Source: Acetobacteraceae bacterium (lineage in GTDB: Bacteria > Pseudomonadota > Alphaproteobacteria > Acetobacterales > Acetobacteraceae). Taken from it: a stretch of DNA of 55,024 bases. The position numbers and the translations under genes were made by a program. Every line of letters begins with the position of its first letter. Position 1 is the first letter of the stretch. The notes beneath the pieces were generated by a model. It did no database searches. It was not told the origin of the DNA and saw only the letters and a list, made by a program, of their open reading frames with translations. The stretch is taken from NCBI GenBank assembly GCA_027326105.1, contig DAHWFB010000067.1, positions 1 to 55,024 on the forward strand, given 5' to 3'. This document shows positions 1 to 8,973 of this stretch, in pieces.

Positions 1-360
1 CGCCAGAAGGCCCGCGCCCAGGCCTCCACCCTCTCCGGCGGGCAGCAGAAGCTGCTCGAGATCGCGCGCGGGCTGATCGCCGAGCCCAAACTCATTCTCA
101 TCGACGAGCCCTCGATCGGCCTTTCGCCGCTGATGGTCAAGGAGGTCTTCGCCACGCTGCAAGCCCTTCGCGACCACGGGGTGTCAATCCTGATGGTCGA
201 GCAGAATGCCCGGAGCGCGCTCGAAATTTCCGACCACGGCATCGTGCTCGAGAGCGGCCGCACCCGGCTCGTCGGCACTGCGCGGGCGATCCTCGAGGAC
301 CCGCGCGTCGCCAAGCTCTTTCTCGGCGCCGAGGTGGAGATCGACGAGCCTGCCTCATGA
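1..360 (+). CDS. ABC transporter ATP-binding protein, LivF-like (3' part only)
   Basis: This is the carboxy-terminal 119 residues of an ABC ATPase whose start lies before the window; the frame is open from base 1. The ABC signature LSGGQQ is followed by a Walker B segment ending LILIDEPS and the H-loop region. The phrases ILMVEQNA and LEISDHGIVLESG, and the length after the signature, are typical of the LivF subunit of branched-chain amino acid and amide importers, a cytoplasmic ATPase that energises uptake. The sister ATPase, permeases and binding protein would lie to the left. Its TGA stop overlaps the end of the convergent ribbon-helix-helix gene by 6 bp. The LivF family is clear; the substrate cannot be read from this fragment. 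Confidence 0.9.
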   Translation, partial: RQKARAQASTLSGGQQKLLEIARGLIAEPKLILIDEPSIGLSPLMVKEVFATLQALRDHGVSILMVEQNARSALEISDHGIVLESGRTRLVGTARAILEDPRVAKLFLGAEVEIDEPAS

Positions 361-570
361 GCGCGGCCGCTCGGCCAGCGCGAAGACCCTGAGGGCGGAG
401 GCGAGCGGGCGCGTGGGCGCGCGTGTCGCATCGATCCGGCCCACCAGCGCGGCGAGCGTCTCCCCGCGCGCAGCGGCGATGGCGACGAGCGCGGCCCAGA
501 ATTCCGCTTCCAGCGCGACCGAGGTGCGATGTTTGGAGAGCGCGAGGCTGCGCTTGACGAGACCGGTCAT
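355..570 (-). CDS. Ribbon-helix-helix (RHH_4 type) domain protein
   Basis: A 71-residue protein beginning MTGLVKRSLAL and containing KHRTSVALEAEFWAAL, the pattern of the RHH_4 family found in many alphaproteobacteria, often beside fumC. A short beta strand (RTSVALE) is followed by two predicted helices, consistent with a dimeric ribbon-helix-helix DNA-binding fold. The target and effector are unknown. Its ATG overlaps the TGA of fumC in an ATGA arrangement, so it is probably translationally coupled as the last gene of the queuosine-fumC operon. Autoregulation of the operon is possible, but nothing in the sequence shows it. Confidence 0.85.
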   Translation of the reverse strand: MTGLVKRSLALSKHRTSVALEAEFWAALVAIAAARGETLAALVGRIDATRAPTRPLASALRVFALAERPRS

Positions 571-1964
571 CGGCTGCGCGGCCCCAGCATCGCCGCCGGC
601 ACCACCAGCCGGTCGAAGGTCTCCGCCGTCACGTAGCCGGTCCGCAGCGCCGCTTCGCGCAGGGGAATATCCCCGGCGCTGGCGAGCTTCGCGATGGCGA
701 CCGCGCGGTCGTAGCCGATCGCGGGGCTGAGTGCGGTCACCAGCATCAGCGACCGGCCGAGGTTGGCGGCGATGCGCGTGCGAGACGGCTCGAGCCGGGT
801 CACCATGTTGACCGCGAAGCTCTCGGCGGCATCGGCGAGAAGCGTGATCGACTGCAGCGCGTTGTAGACGATCACCGGCTTGAACACGTTGAGTTCGAGA
901 AAACTCTGCGCCCCGGCGATGGTGATGGTGGCGTGATTGCCCATCACCTGCGCGGCGACCATGCTGAGCGCCTCGCACTGCGTGGGATTGGTCTTGCCCG
1001 GCATGATGGAGGAGGAAAGTCCGTCGGCGGGCACGTTGAATTCCCCGATCCCGGCCTGCGGGCCCGAGCCCAGCAGGCGGATATCGTTGGCGATCTTGGT
1101 GAACGAGACGGCAAGCACGTTGAGCGCGCCGGAGAGTTCGACGAAGGCGTCGTGCGCGCCCATGCCTTCGAACTTGTCGGGGTTCGGCGTGAGGGGCAGT
1201 CCCGTCAGCGTGGAGATGCGCTCGCAGAAGACGCGGTCGAAGTCAGGGTGGCGGTTGAGCCCGGTGCCGACCGCGGTGCCGCCCTGCACCAGCGCGTGCA
1301 GCCGCGGGCGGCAGCCCTCCACCCGCGCGATGCCGAGTTCTACCTGTCGCGCCCACGCGCCCGCGGCCTGCCCGAGCGTCATCGGCACCGCATCCATCAT
1401 ATGGGTGCGCCCGATCTTGACGATATCTGCCCACGCAGCGGCACGGGCGGAAAGGGCCGCGTGCAGCGTGCCGAGCGCGGGCAGCAGCCGCTGGGCCACC
1501 AGTTCGGCGGCGGCGACGTGCATCATGGTCGGGAAGCTGTCGTTGGAGGATTGGCCAAGGTTGACGTGATCGTTGGGATGGACCGGCGCGCGCGCACCCA
1601 GCGGCTGGCCGAGGCTGGCGTTGGCCAGGTTGGCGATGACCTCGTTGGCGTTCATGTTCATCGCCGTGCCCGAGCCGATCTGCCAGACCGGGAGAGGAAA
1701 CTCCGCGTCGTGGCGGGAGCCGGCGATCGCGGCCGCGGCGGCGATGATGGGTGCGGCAAGGGTGGGCGCGAGTTCGCCGAGATCGCGATTGGCTTCGGCG
1801 GCGGCCTGCTTCTGCAGCCCGGCGGCGCGGATGAGCACCGGCGGAAACCGTTCGCTGCCGATGCGAAAGAGCCGCCGCGCCCGCTCCGTGTGTGGCCCCC
1901 AGAGACGATCGGCCGGAATCTCGATCGCGCCGAGCGAATCGCGCTCGATGCGGCTGGTGCTCAT
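567..1964 (-). CDS. fumC: Class II fumarate hydratase
   Basis: A 465-residue protein, the usual length for class II fumarases, which interconvert fumarate and malate in the citric acid cycle without an iron-sulfur cluster. The superfamily signature SSSIMPGKTNP is intact. QIGSGTAMNMNANEVIANLA and GQSSNDSFPTMMH match the other conserved active-site segments, and KIGRTHMMDAVP carries the expected histidine. The ATG overlaps the TGA of queG, so translation is probably coupled to the queuosine operon. A class I fumarase sits about 5 kb upstream on the same strand, so the organism has both types. FumC is usually the oxygen- and oxidant-tolerant one. Family assignment is secure. Confidence 0.97.
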   Translation of the reverse strand: MSTSRIERDSLGAIEIPADRLWGPHTERARRLFRIGSERFPPVLIRAAGLQKQAAAEANRDLGELAPTLAAPIIAAAAAIAGSRHDAEFPLPVWQIGSGTAMNMNANEVIANLANASLGQPLGARAPVHPNDHVNLGQSSNDSFPTMMHVAAAELVAQRLLPALGTLHAALSARAAAWADIVKIGRTHMMDAVPMTLGQAAGAWARQVELGIARVEGCRPRLHALVQGGTAVGTGLNRHPDFDRVFCERISTLTGLPLTPNPDKFEGMGAHDAFVELSGALNVLAVSFTKIANDIRLLGSGPQAGIGEFNVPADGLSSSIMPGKTNPTQCEALSMVAAQVMGNHATITIAGAQSFLELNVFKPVIVYNALQSITLLADAAESFAVNMVTRLEPSRTRIAANLGRSLMLVTALSPAIGYDRAVAIAKLASAGDIPLREAALRTGYVTAETFDRLVVPAAMLGPRSR

Positions 1965-3013
1965 ACGGCCTCGCCCCCGGCCAACCGCGCCACCGCCCAG
2001 GCGGCGGCCTCGGCGACGACGGCGTCGCCATCCCCGCAATGTGCCCGCGCGGCGCCGACGAGGCTCGGGTCCGCGGAGTTGCCGATGGCGACGAGAACGT
2101 TGCGCAGGAACCTTCGCCAGCCGATGCGCTTGATCGGTGATCCCGCGAAGCGGCGGCGAAATCCCGCCTCGCCCAGCCCTGCGAGTTCGCCGAGCAGGGG
2201 TTCCGTGAGATCCGCGCGCGCGTGCAACCCCCCAGCGGCCGCGACCTGCGCGAAGCGGTTCCACGGGCATACCGCGAGGCAATCGTCGCAGCCATAGATG
2301 CGGTTGCCCAGGAGCGGGCGCAACTCGTGGGGGATCGGGCCGCGATGCTCGATGGTGAGGTAGGAGATGCAGCGTCGCGCGTCGAGCCGGTACGGGGCGG
2401 GGAACGCCTGTGTCGGGCAGATCTCGAGGCACCGGCGGCAACTTCCGCAATGGTCGCTGGTCGGCGCGGCGGTTGGCAGGGCGAGCGTGGTGTAGATCTC
2501 GCCAAGGAACAGCCACGAGCCGTGCTGGCGGGAGACCAGGTTCGTGTGCTTGCCGATCCAGCCCAGACCGGCGCGCCCGGCGAGCGGCTTCTCCATCACC
2601 GGCGCGGTGTCGACGAACACCTTCACCTCCCCGCCTGCACGCGAAATCACGAATTGTGCGAGATGTTTAAGCTTGCCTTTGAGGATGTCGTGATAGTCGC
2701 GCCCGCGCGCATAGACCGAGAGGTTGCCGGCATCCCGGCGGGCGAGGCCGGCCAGCGGGTCTCCCTCCGGCAGGTAGGAGAGGCCGACCACGATGATGCT
2801 TTTCGCGGCCGCCCACAGCGCGCGCGGCACCGCCCGCTGCTCGGCGCGGCTCTCCATCCAGCCCATCTCGCCGTGCCAGCCGGCCGCGAGAAACTCCTGC
2901 AGCCGTTCCCTGCTTTCTGCGCCCAGTTCGGCGGGCGCGAAGCCCACCGCGGCGAAGCCCAGCGCCAGCGCCTTGTTGCGGATTTCCGGCGCGAGGGTTT
3001 CAGCCGCGTCCAC
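1961..3013 (-). CDS. queG: Epoxyqueuosine reductase
   Basis: A 350-residue cytoplasmic cobalamin- and iron-sulfur-dependent enzyme that reduces epoxyqueuosine to queuosine in tRNA, the last step of the pathway. [14 protein letters not shown] (about residues 132-145) carries the catalytic aspartate. Two ferredoxin-like clusters follow: C189, C192, C195 and C199, then C242, C245 and C249 in [11 protein letters not shown]. The carboxy end resembles the HEAT-like repeats of QueG. The start is a GTG with an AGGAGG 12 nt upstream, inside the end of queF, giving a 14-bp overlap; no closer ATG fits the family's amino terminus. It is part of the yhhQ-queA-tgt-queF-queG run. Confidence 0.95.
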   Translation of the reverse strand: MDAAETLAPEIRNKALALGFAAVGFAPAELGAESRERLQEFLAAGWHGEMGWMESRAEQRAVPRALWAAAKSIIVVGLSYLPEGDPLAGLARRDAGNLSVYARGRDYHDILKGKLKHLAQFVISRAGGEVKVFVDTAPVMEKPLAGRAGLGWIGKHTNLVSRQHGSWLFLGEIYTTLALPTAAPTSDHCGSCRRCLEICPTQAFPAPYRLDARRCISYLTIEHRGPIPHELRPLLGNRIYGCDDCLAVCPWNRFAQVAAAGGLHARADLTEPLLGELAGLGEAGFRRRFAGSPIKRIGWRRFLRNVLVAIGNSADPSLVGAARAHCGDGDAVVAEAAAWAVARLAGGEAV

Positions 3014-3452
3014 GGTAGGGTGCGACCTCCTGGGGTGGGATCCAAACCGCCTCGGGCGGGCGGCCGGAGTGCCAGAAGACATCGATCGGCATGCCCCCGC
3101 GCGGGTACCAATAGCCGCCGATACGCAACCAGTGCGGTGCCAGGCGCGCCATGAGCGTGGCCGCGATCTCCAGCGTGCAGGCCTCGTGGAAGGCTCCGTG
3201 GTTGCGGAAACTCTGCAGATAGAGCTTGAGGGATTTGCTCTCCACGAGCCACCCGTCGGGAACATAGTCGAGCACGAGATGGGCGAAGTCGGGCTGGCCG
3301 GTGACCGGGCAGAGCGAGGTGAACTCGGGCGCGGTGAAGCGCACCAGATAACGCAAGGAGGGGTGCGGATTGGGCACCCGTTCGAGCACCGCGTCTGCGG
3401 GCCGTGCCGGAATGGCGGCCGGGTGGCCAAGCTGCGTCAACTCTTCGCTCAT
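3000..3452 (-). CDS. queF: NADPH-dependent 7-cyano-7-deazaguanine (preQ0) reductase
   Basis: A 150-residue protein of the short, homomeric QueF class, which reduces the nitrile of preQ0 to preQ1 with NADPH. The catalytic cysteine is in [12 protein letters not shown] (C48, with D55 following), and the QueF signature [15 protein letters not shown] begins near residue 71. HGAFHE carries the conserved histidine and glutamate. The ATG overlaps the TGA of tgt (ATGA). In the pathway it supplies the base that Tgt inserts. The gene order tgt-queF-queG and the short length exclude the longer bimodular QueF type. Confidence is high because the full active-site set is present. Confidence 0.96.
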   Translation of the reverse strand: MSEELTQLGHPAAIPARPADAVLERVPNPHPSLRYLVRFTAPEFTSLCPVTGQPDFAHLVLDYVPDGWLVESKSLKLYLQSFRNHGAFHEACTLEIAATLMARLAPHWLRIGGYWYPRGGMPIDVFWHSGRPPEAVWIPPQEVAPYRGRG

Positions 3453-4570
3453 TGCCCCTCCTTGGCCGCCAGCCACCCTGCGCGGACCGAGCCCGCGTCT
3501 TCGGCGAAGCGGCCGGCGAGGATCGCCTCCCGCATCCGCGCCATCAGCTGCCGATAATAGCGCAGATTGTGCCAGGTGAGCAGCATCGGCCCCAGCATCT
3601 CTCCGGCGCGGAAGAGGTGGTGCAGATAGGCCCGCGCATGGCGGGTGCAGGCCGGGCAGTCGCAGGTCGGGTCGAGCGGGCGTGCATCCTCGGCATAGCG
3701 CGCGTTGCGCAGGTTGCGCACGCCTTCGGAGGTGAATGCCCGCGCGGTGCGCCCTGCCCGCGTCGGCATCACGCAATCGAACATGTCGATCCCGCGCGCG
3801 ATGCCGCCGAGCAGATCCCCAGGCGTTCCCACGCCCATCAGATAACGCGGCCGGTCCTCCGGCAGGAACCGCACCGAGTGATCGAGCACCGAAAACATCG
3901 TTTCCTGGCCTTCACCGACCGCGAGGCCACCGATCGCGTAGCCGTCGAACCCGAGATCGACGAGCGTGCGCGAGGAGCGTTCGCGCAACGCCGGAAACAC
4001 GCTACCCTGGACGATCCCGAACAGCCCGTATCCCGGGCGCGGATGGAACGCCCCCCGCGAGCGCGCGGCCCAGGCGGCGGAAAGCGCCATCGACGCTTCC
4101 GCGTCCGTTTCGCTCACGCCGAAGCGCGGGCACTCGTCGAGTTGCATGGTGATGGTGGCATCCAGAAGACGCTGGATATCCATCGCCCGCTCGGGGGTCA
4201 GCCGATGGCGCGCGCCGTCGAGGTGGGAGCGGAAAGTGACGCCCTCGGCATCGAGCGTGCGCAGCCCGGAGAGCGACATCACCTGGAAGCCGCCCGAATC
4301 GGTGAGGATCGGCCCCGGCCAGTCCATGAAGCGATGCAGCCCGCCCAACGCCGCGACGCGCTCCGCGCCGGGGCGGAGCATGAGATGGTAGGTGTTGGCG
4401 AGCACGATGGTGGCGCCCGTCGCGCGCACTGAATCCGCGGTCATCGCCTTCACGCTCGCCTGGGTGCCGACCGGCATGAAGACCGGCGTTTCCACTACGC
4501 CGTGCGCGCTGGCCAATCGTCCCGCCCGTGCCCCGCCATCGGTGCCCCCGATCGTGAACTCGAAGTTCAC
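3449..4570 (-). CDS. tgt: Queuine/preQ1 tRNA-guanine transglycosylase
   Basis: A 373-residue bacterial TGT that exchanges guanine-34 of GUN-anticodon tRNAs for preQ1. [12 protein letters not shown] carries the substrate-binding aspartate (D91) and [15 protein letters not shown] the nucleophilic aspartate region (about 260-274). FGIVQGS and GGLAVGE are the base-recognition segments. Zinc is bound by CDCPAC (C303, C305, C308) and a later histidine in LTWHNL. The start is GTG, embedded in the queA stop codon (GTGA), so the two are probably translationally coupled. Length and motifs match the family throughout. Confidence 0.97.
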   Translation of the reverse strand: MNFEFTIGGTDGGARAGRLASAHGVVETPVFMPVGTQASVKAMTADSVRATGATIVLANTYHLMLRPGAERVAALGGLHRFMDWPGPILTDSGGFQVMSLSGLRTLDAEGVTFRSHLDGARHRLTPERAMDIQRLLDATITMQLDECPRFGVSETDAEASMALSAAWAARSRGAFHPRPGYGLFGIVQGSVFPALRERSSRTLVDLGFDGYAIGGLAVGEGQETMFSVLDHSVRFLPEDRPRYLMGVGTPGDLLGGIARGIDMFDCVMPTRAGRTARAFTSEGVRNLRNARYAEDARPLDPTCDCPACTRHARAYLHHLFRAGEMLGPMLLTWHNLRYYRQLMARMREAILAGRFAEDAGSVRAGWLAAKEGQ

Positions 4571-5607
4571 GACGCGCGCTCGAGCAGCGTCGCATCTCCG
4601 TAGGAATAGAAGCGATATCCGGCGGCGATGGCGTGCGCATAGGCCGCGCGGATCCGCTCGAGCCCGGCGAAGGCCGCGGCGAGAATGAAAAGACTCGAGC
4701 GTGGCAGGTGGAAATTGGTCAGCAGGACATCGGCGGCACGGAATCGGTAGCCGGGGTGGATGTAGAGACCGGTCTCTCCCGCGAAGGGCGCGATCGAGCC
4801 TGTCGCGTCCGCCGCGCTCTCGATCAGCCGCAGGGCCGTGGTGCCCACGGCGACGATCCGCCCTCCGGCGGCGCGCGCCCGGTTCATCGCCGCCGCCGCC
4901 TCCGCGGTGATGGCGCCGCGCTCGGGATGGACGTGATGGCGTTCGATCTCGGCGGTGCGCACCGGCAGAAACGTGCCTGCGCCGACGTGCAGGGTGACGC
5001 TGGCACGCCCGATCCCGCGGGCGGCGAGGGCGTCGAGCAGCGCGGGCGTGAAATGCAGCCCCGCCGTCGGCGCCGCGACCGCGCCCGGGTGGTGCGCGAA
5101 GATGGTCTGATAGTCGTGTGCGTCCGCCGCCGTGGGGCCGGTGGGGCGGGGGATGTAGGGGGGCAGCGCGAGAGCGCCGGCGGCTTCGAGTGCTTGCGCG
5201 AAGGCTGCACCCTCGCGGTCGAAGCGCAGTGTCAGCATCCCGTCGGCATCCTTCTCCTCGATGCGTGCGGCGAATCCCGCCGCCCCCGAGATCTCCAGCA
5301 TCTCACCGACCCGCAGCCGCCGTGCGTTACGCGCGAGGGCTCGCCAGGTGCCGTCGGCGAGCGGGCGGTCGAGGGTGAGCCCGATCCGCGCCGAACCCCG
5401 CCGGGCCGCGAGCCGGGCGGGGATCACCCGTGTATCGTTGGCGACGAGCAGGTCTCCTGGGCGCAGCAGGACGGGCAGATCGCGCACGATGCGATCCTCC
5501 ATGCTCGCGCGGCGCACGTACAGAAGCCGCGCCGCGTCGCGCGGGCGGGCTGGTTCCGCCGCGATACGCTCGGGCGGCAGGTCGAAGTCGAACTCCGCAA
5601 GCTCCAT
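4567..5607 (-). CDS. queA: tRNA preQ1(34) S-adenosylmethionine ribosyltransferase-isomerase
   Basis: A 346-residue enzyme that transfers and isomerises the ribose of S-adenosylmethionine onto preQ1-tRNA to make epoxyqueuosine. The family's amino-terminal pattern [15 protein letters not shown] is present, as are [42 protein letters not shown] and the late [13 protein letters not shown]. The ATG shares one base with the yhhQ stop codon (TGATG), and the far end overlaps tgt. It acts directly after Tgt and before QueG. The longer open frame upstream in this phase is the shadow of yhhQ and is not part of the gene. Confidence 0.97.
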   Translation of the reverse strand: MELAEFDFDLPPERIAAEPARPRDAARLLYVRRASMEDRIVRDLPVLLRPGDLLVANDTRVIPARLAARRGSARIGLTLDRPLADGTWRALARNARRLRVGEMLEISGAAGFAARIEEKDADGMLTLRFDREGAAFAQALEAAGALALPPYIPRPTGPTAADAHDYQTIFAHHPGAVAAPTAGLHFTPALLDALAARGIGRASVTLHVGAGTFLPVRTAEIERHHVHPERGAITAEAAAAMNRARAAGGRIVAVGTTALRLIESAADATGSIAPFAGETGLYIHPGYRFRAADVLLTNFHLPRSSLFILAAAFAGLERIRAAYAHAIAAGYRFYSYGDATLLERAS

Positions 5608-6125
5608 CAGGCCGGGACGACCCGCCGCATCAGCCGGATCAGCGGCAGGCTCACCGCGACCGACCACATCTTGCCGACCACCTGGCCCGGCAAAAAAGCG
5701 AGGCTGCCAAAAGCAAGATGCAGGAACACCACGGAATCGACGAGGATGCCGAGCGCGGCGGAGGCGAGGACGGCAGCGGTCAGGTGCCGCCGTTGCAGCG
5801 GCGAATAGACGGCGAAATCGGCGCCCTCGCTGAGCAGGAAGGCGCTCGCGGAAGCGAAGGCGAGTGCCGCCGGCGCGACCAGCACCGAAAGCGCCGCGCC
5901 GGTCAGGATCGCCACGACACTGTAGCCGGCGCCCAGGCAGCGTTGCACCATGTCGCGCAGGACCAGCGCGATGCCCACCGTCATCACCCCCGAAGGCGCC
6001 ATCAACCCCGGCGCCACCGGCACCAGGCACGGCCCACGGGGCACGCACACGGTGCCGACGTGGCCGATCATCCAGTTGGCCAGCGGAATGGCAGCAAGAA
6101 ACAGCACCCACGCAACCAGGCCCAT
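5607..6125 (-). CDS. yhhQ: Queuosine precursor transporter (VUT family, YhhQ)
   Basis: A roughly 172-residue inner-membrane protein with about five or six hydrophobic segments, beginning MGLVAWVLFLAAIPLANWMI. The VUT/YhhQ pattern appears in PSGVMTVGIALVLRDMVQR and the later LVDSVVFLHLAFGSLAFLPG. YhhQ proteins import queuosine precursors (preQ0 or preQ1). Heading an operon of queA, tgt, queF and queG, it implies salvage, and no early genes (queC, queD, queE) are in the window. The start at 6125 is preferred to longer frames because everything upstream is AT-rich, repeat-like and untypical of coding sequence. No preQ1 riboswitch is recognisable in the leader. Confidence 0.9.
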   Translation of the reverse strand: MGLVAWVLFLAAIPLANWMIGHVGTVCVPRGPCLVPVAPGLMAPSGVMTVGIALVLRDMVQRCLGAGYSVVAILTGAALSVLVAPAALAFASASAFLLSEGADFAVYSPLQRRHLTAAVLASAALGILVDSVVFLHLAFGSLAFLPGQVVGKMWSVAVSLPLIRLMRRVVPA

Positions 6126-6163
6126 GCGCGCATTGCCCGAATCCCTGCCAGGAAAATCCGATA

Positions 6164-6240
6164 AAAGTTCTTTGGCTCTTTCTTTCAAGAAAGAACATCC
6201 TTCAGAAAGCGCTTCTCTTTTGAAAAAAAGAAGCAAATGG
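6164..6240. repeat. AT-rich block with two inverted repeats, possible terminator
   Basis: An unusually AT-rich stretch in a GC-rich window. One arm pair is TTCTTTC/GAAAGAA at 6180-6195 with a 2-nt centre. The second is a longer imperfect hairpin at about 6210-6233 with arms GCTTCT and AGAAGC plus inner T and A runs. It lies between the VOC stop and yhhQ, both on the minus strand. It may end VOC transcription, or be a copy of a dispersed intergenic repeat; no second copy was seen in this window. Confidence 0.5.
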
Positions 6241-6266
6241 TTTTCGCCCTTTGTTTCATGTCGCGG

Positions 6267-6662
6267 TTATTCCGCGAGATAAGACGCGATTTCCACCAGG
6301 TTTCCGTCCGGGTCGCGGCAATAGACCGAGACCATCGCACCGAGCGCGCCGGTGCGGGCCACGGGGCCGAGTTCCACCGCCACCCCGAGCGTGTGGAGAT
6401 GGGCGATCACATCTTCGGGGCGAACGGCGGTGACGAAGCAGAGATCGCCGCTGCCCGGCGCGGGGCGGCGAGCGTGGGGTGGAAGCGGCGCCTCGGCAGG
6501 GTGGAGATTAAGCTTCTGCCCGCCGAAGCGCAGCGCGGTGCGCCGGTCGACACCGAACTCCTCGCGCTCCATGCCCAGCACGCGCTGGTACCAGGCGGCG
6601 GAAAGTTCGAGGTCGGCGCAGGTGAGAACGACATGGTCTAGCCGATCGACGGTGAAGCGCAT
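6267..6662 (-). CDS. VOC (glyoxalase/dioxygenase fold) family protein
   Basis: A 131-residue single-domain vicinal-oxygen-chelate protein. RLDHVVLTCADLELSAAWYQ at the start and VYCRDPDGNLVEI near the end are the two halves of the repeated beta-alpha-beta-beta-beta fold, with a histidine and a glutamate positioned as metal ligands. FGGQKLNLHP in the middle also fits. The subgroup resembles the virulence-protein STM3117-like VOC proteins, but the substrate cannot be assigned from sequence alone. Its ATG shares a base with the class I fumarase stop (TGATG), suggesting co-translation. A detoxifying or isomerising role is only inference from the family. Confidence 0.85.
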   Translation of the reverse strand: MRFTVDRLDHVVLTCADLELSAAWYQRVLGMEREEFGVDRRTALRFGGQKLNLHPAEAPLPPHARRPAPGSGDLCFVTAVRPEDVIAHLHTLGVAVELGPVARTGALGAMVSVYCRDPDGNLVEIASYLAE

Positions 6663-8311
6663 CAGGTCAGATCCGCAAAGAAGTCATTGCCTTTGTCGTC
6701 GATGACGATGAAGGCGGGGAAATTCTCGACCCGGATGCGCCAGACCGCCTCCATCCCGAGTTCGGGATATTCCAGCACTTCGACGGAGCGGATGCAGTCC
6801 TGTGCGAGACGTGCCGCGGGCCCGCCGATGGAGCCGAGATAGAACCCGCCGTAGGTCTTGCAGGCCTCGCGCACGGCGCGCGAGCGGTTGCCCTTGGCGA
6901 GCATCACCATCGACCCGCCGGCCTTCTGGAACTCGTCCACATAGCTGTCCATGCGCCCCGCGGTGGTGGGGCCGAAGCTGCCCGTGGCGTAGCCGGCCGG
7001 GGTCTTGGCGGGTCCGGCGTAATAGACCGGGTGGTCGCGCAGATATTGCGGCATCGGCTCGCCGCGATCGAGCCGTTCCTTGATCTTGGCGTGGGCGATG
7101 TCGCGCGCCACCACCAGGGTGCCGGTGAGCGCGAGCCTGGTCCTGATCGGATGGGCGGAAAGCGCGCGCAGGATCTCCGCCATCGGCCGGTCGAGATCGA
7201 CCGCGACCGCCTCGGCGCCGAGATGCTCGTCCGTCGTCTCGGGCAGAAAGCGGGCGGGGTCATGTTCGAGCTGCTCGAGAAATACCCCTTCGGCCGTGAC
7301 CTTGCCAAGAATCTGCCGGTCCGCACTGCAGGAAACGCCGATACCGACGGGCAGGCTGGCACCGTGGCGGGGCAGGCGGATGACGCGCACGTCATGGCAG
7401 AAATACTTGCCGCCGAACTGCGCACCGATGCCCAGGCGGCGCGTCATCGCCAATACCTCCGCCTCCATCGCCCGGTCACGGAAGGCGTGGCCGGCGCGAT
7501 CGCCGGCATCGGGCAGAGTGTCGAGATAGTGGCAGGAGGCGAGCTTCACGGTCTTGAGCGTCGCTTCCGCGCTGGTGCCGCCAATGACGATGGCGAGATG
7601 GTAGGGCGGGCAGGCGCTGGTGCCGAGCGTCCTTGCCTTGGTCTCGAGGAAGGCGAGCAGCTTTTCCGGAGCGAGCAGCGCGCGGGTCTCCTGGAAAAGA
7701 AAACTCTTGTTGGCCGAGCCGCCGCCCTTGGCGATGAAGAGGAAATGGAACTCCTCGGCATGGTGCTCGCCGGGGGCGGCGAGGATGTCGAACTGGACGG
7801 GGAGGTTGTTGCCGGTGTTGACCTCCTCGAACATCGAAAGCGGCGCCATCTGCGAATAGCGCAGATTGCATTCGGTGAAGGTACGAAACACGCCGCGCGC
7901 GAGCGCCTCTTCCTCGTCCCCCTCCACCCAGACGCGCTGGCCCTTCTTGCCGAAGACGATGGCGGTGCCGGTATCCTGGCACATCGGCAGCACGCCGCCG
8001 GCGGCGATGTTGGCGTTGCGCAGGAAATCGAGCGCCACGAAGCGGTCGTTGTCGGACGCCTCGGGATCGTCGAGGATCGCGCGCAACTGGGCGAGGTGGG
8101 TCGGGCGCAGCAGGTGGGAGACGTCGCGGAACGCCTCGAAGGCGAGGTTCGTCAGCGCCTCTGCCGGCACCCGCAGCAGGCCGCGCCCGGCGCATTCGAT
8201 GCGTGCGACGGGGGCGGTCTCCACGCGACGCCACGGGGTCTCGGGGTCGGGGGCGAGCGGGAACATCGGCGAGTAGAGAAACTCATCGCGGCGTGTCATC
8301 GGTGCATTCAT
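6662..8311 (-). CDS. Class I (4Fe-4S) fumarate hydratase
   Basis: A 549-residue class I fumarase with both domains in one chain, like E. coli FumA and FumB, catalysing hydration of fumarate to malate. Cluster ligands are seen at C111 ([10 protein letters not shown]), C234 ([10 protein letters not shown]) and C328 (GVSCSADR), close to the positions in FumA. The carboxy half contains [20 protein letters not shown] and [13 protein letters not shown], typical of the beta-domain. GAGGAGG lies 5 nt before the ATG. It is followed by the VOC gene and then the queuosine operon. Such enzymes are oxygen-labile, so pairing with the downstream fumC is physiologically meaningful. Confidence 0.96.
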   Translation of the reverse strand: MNAPMTRRDEFLYSPMFPLAPDPETPWRRVETAPVARIECAGRGLLRVPAEALTNLAFEAFRDVSHLLRPTHLAQLRAILDDPEASDNDRFVALDFLRNANIAAGGVLPMCQDTGTAIVFGKKGQRVWVEGDEEEALARGVFRTFTECNLRYSQMAPLSMFEEVNTGNNLPVQFDILAAPGEHHAEEFHFLFIAKGGGSANKSFLFQETRALLAPEKLLAFLETKARTLGTSACPPYHLAIVIGGTSAEATLKTVKLASCHYLDTLPDAGDRAGHAFRDRAMEAEVLAMTRRLGIGAQFGGKYFCHDVRVIRLPRHGASLPVGIGVSCSADRQILGKVTAEGVFLEQLEHDPARFLPETTDEHLGAEAVAVDLDRPMAEILRALSAHPIRTRLALTGTLVVARDIAHAKIKERLDRGEPMPQYLRDHPVYYAGPAKTPAGYATGSFGPTTAGRMDSYVDEFQKAGGSMVMLAKGNRSRAVREACKTYGGFYLGSIGGPAARLAQDCIRSVEVLEYPELGMEAVWRIRVENFPAFIVIDDKGNDFFADLT

Positions 8312-8346
8312 GGCTGCCTCCTCACGGATACGGCGCGAGCCGCGGC

Positions 8347-8859
8347 CTATGGCTTGGGCGGGGTGCGGCGGCGGAAGGCTTCGAGGCTGACCACCTGCGG
8401 CGCCTCCGGCATCGCATCAGCGGCCGTCGGGCCGGCGGGCTCGGCTGCGGCCGCCGCGGATTTGGGCGCCTCGGAGTCGGGAGCGGTGAAGCGTAGCCCG
8501 AAGCGGATGGCGGGATCGGCGAAGGCGGTCACCGCGGCGAAGGGCACCGAAAGGGTCGCCGGCACGCCGCCGAAACTCAGCCCCACCGTGAAGCCGCCCG
8601 ATCCCTCGTCCACCACCAGGTCGCGGAACTGATGCTGGAGGACGATGGTCATTTCCTGCGGATACTGGATGCGCAGGCGCCCGGGCATGGTAACGCCCGG
8701 GTGGTCGGTGCGGAAGGTGATGTAGAAGTGATGATCCCCGGGCAATCCTTCGGCCGCGACATGGGCGAGCGCGCGCACGACGACGAGGCGCAGCGCCTCC
8801 TCGGTCCAACTGTCGTAGGGAAGCAGGCTTTCCGCTGGTGGGGTCTCGTCGTCTTCCAT
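8347..8859 (-). CDS. sspB: ClpXP adaptor SspB, alphaproteobacterial type
   Basis: A 170-residue protein matching the alpha-type SspB family. [20 protein letters not shown] starts the fold, followed by [29 protein letters not shown] and [19 protein letters not shown]. The tail after about residue 130 is Ala/Pro-rich and ends in [10 protein letters not shown], a basic segment where SspB proteins carry their ClpX-docking motif. SspB tethers ssrA-tagged proteins to the ClpXP protease in the cytoplasm. Immediately upstream on the same strand lies the tmRNA gene that encodes the tag, so adaptor and tag are neighbours here. The class I fumarase follows 35 bp downstream. Confidence 0.95.
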   Translation of the reverse strand: MEDDETPPAESLLPYDSWTEEALRLVVVRALAHVAAEGLPGDHHFYITFRTDHPGVTMPGRLRIQYPQEMTIVLQHQFRDLVVDEGSGGFTVGLSFGGVPATLSVPFAAVTAFADPAIRFGLRFTAPDSEAPKSAAAAAEPAGPTAADAMPEAPQVVSLEAFRRRTPPKP

Positions 8860-8973
8860 GCCATCCTCTCCCGGGCAGCATTAGCGCGGGCGGACGGTTG
8901 TGGCAAAGGGCGCGCGGAACGGGTTTGCCGCGCGCGGGGCTGGATCAGGGCGGCGGCGCGCCAAACATAGAGT

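Noticed and set aside
6126-6266. preQ1 riboswitch before the queuosine operon
   Set aside because: Looked for the short C-rich loop and A-rich tail pseudoknot; the leader holds only AT-rich inverted repeats and nothing matching it.
7031-8632. Long plus-strand open frame of 533 codons
   Set aside because: It is antisense to the class I fumarase, has no domain, and is rich in Arg/Gly/Asp as expected for a shadow in GC-rich DNA.
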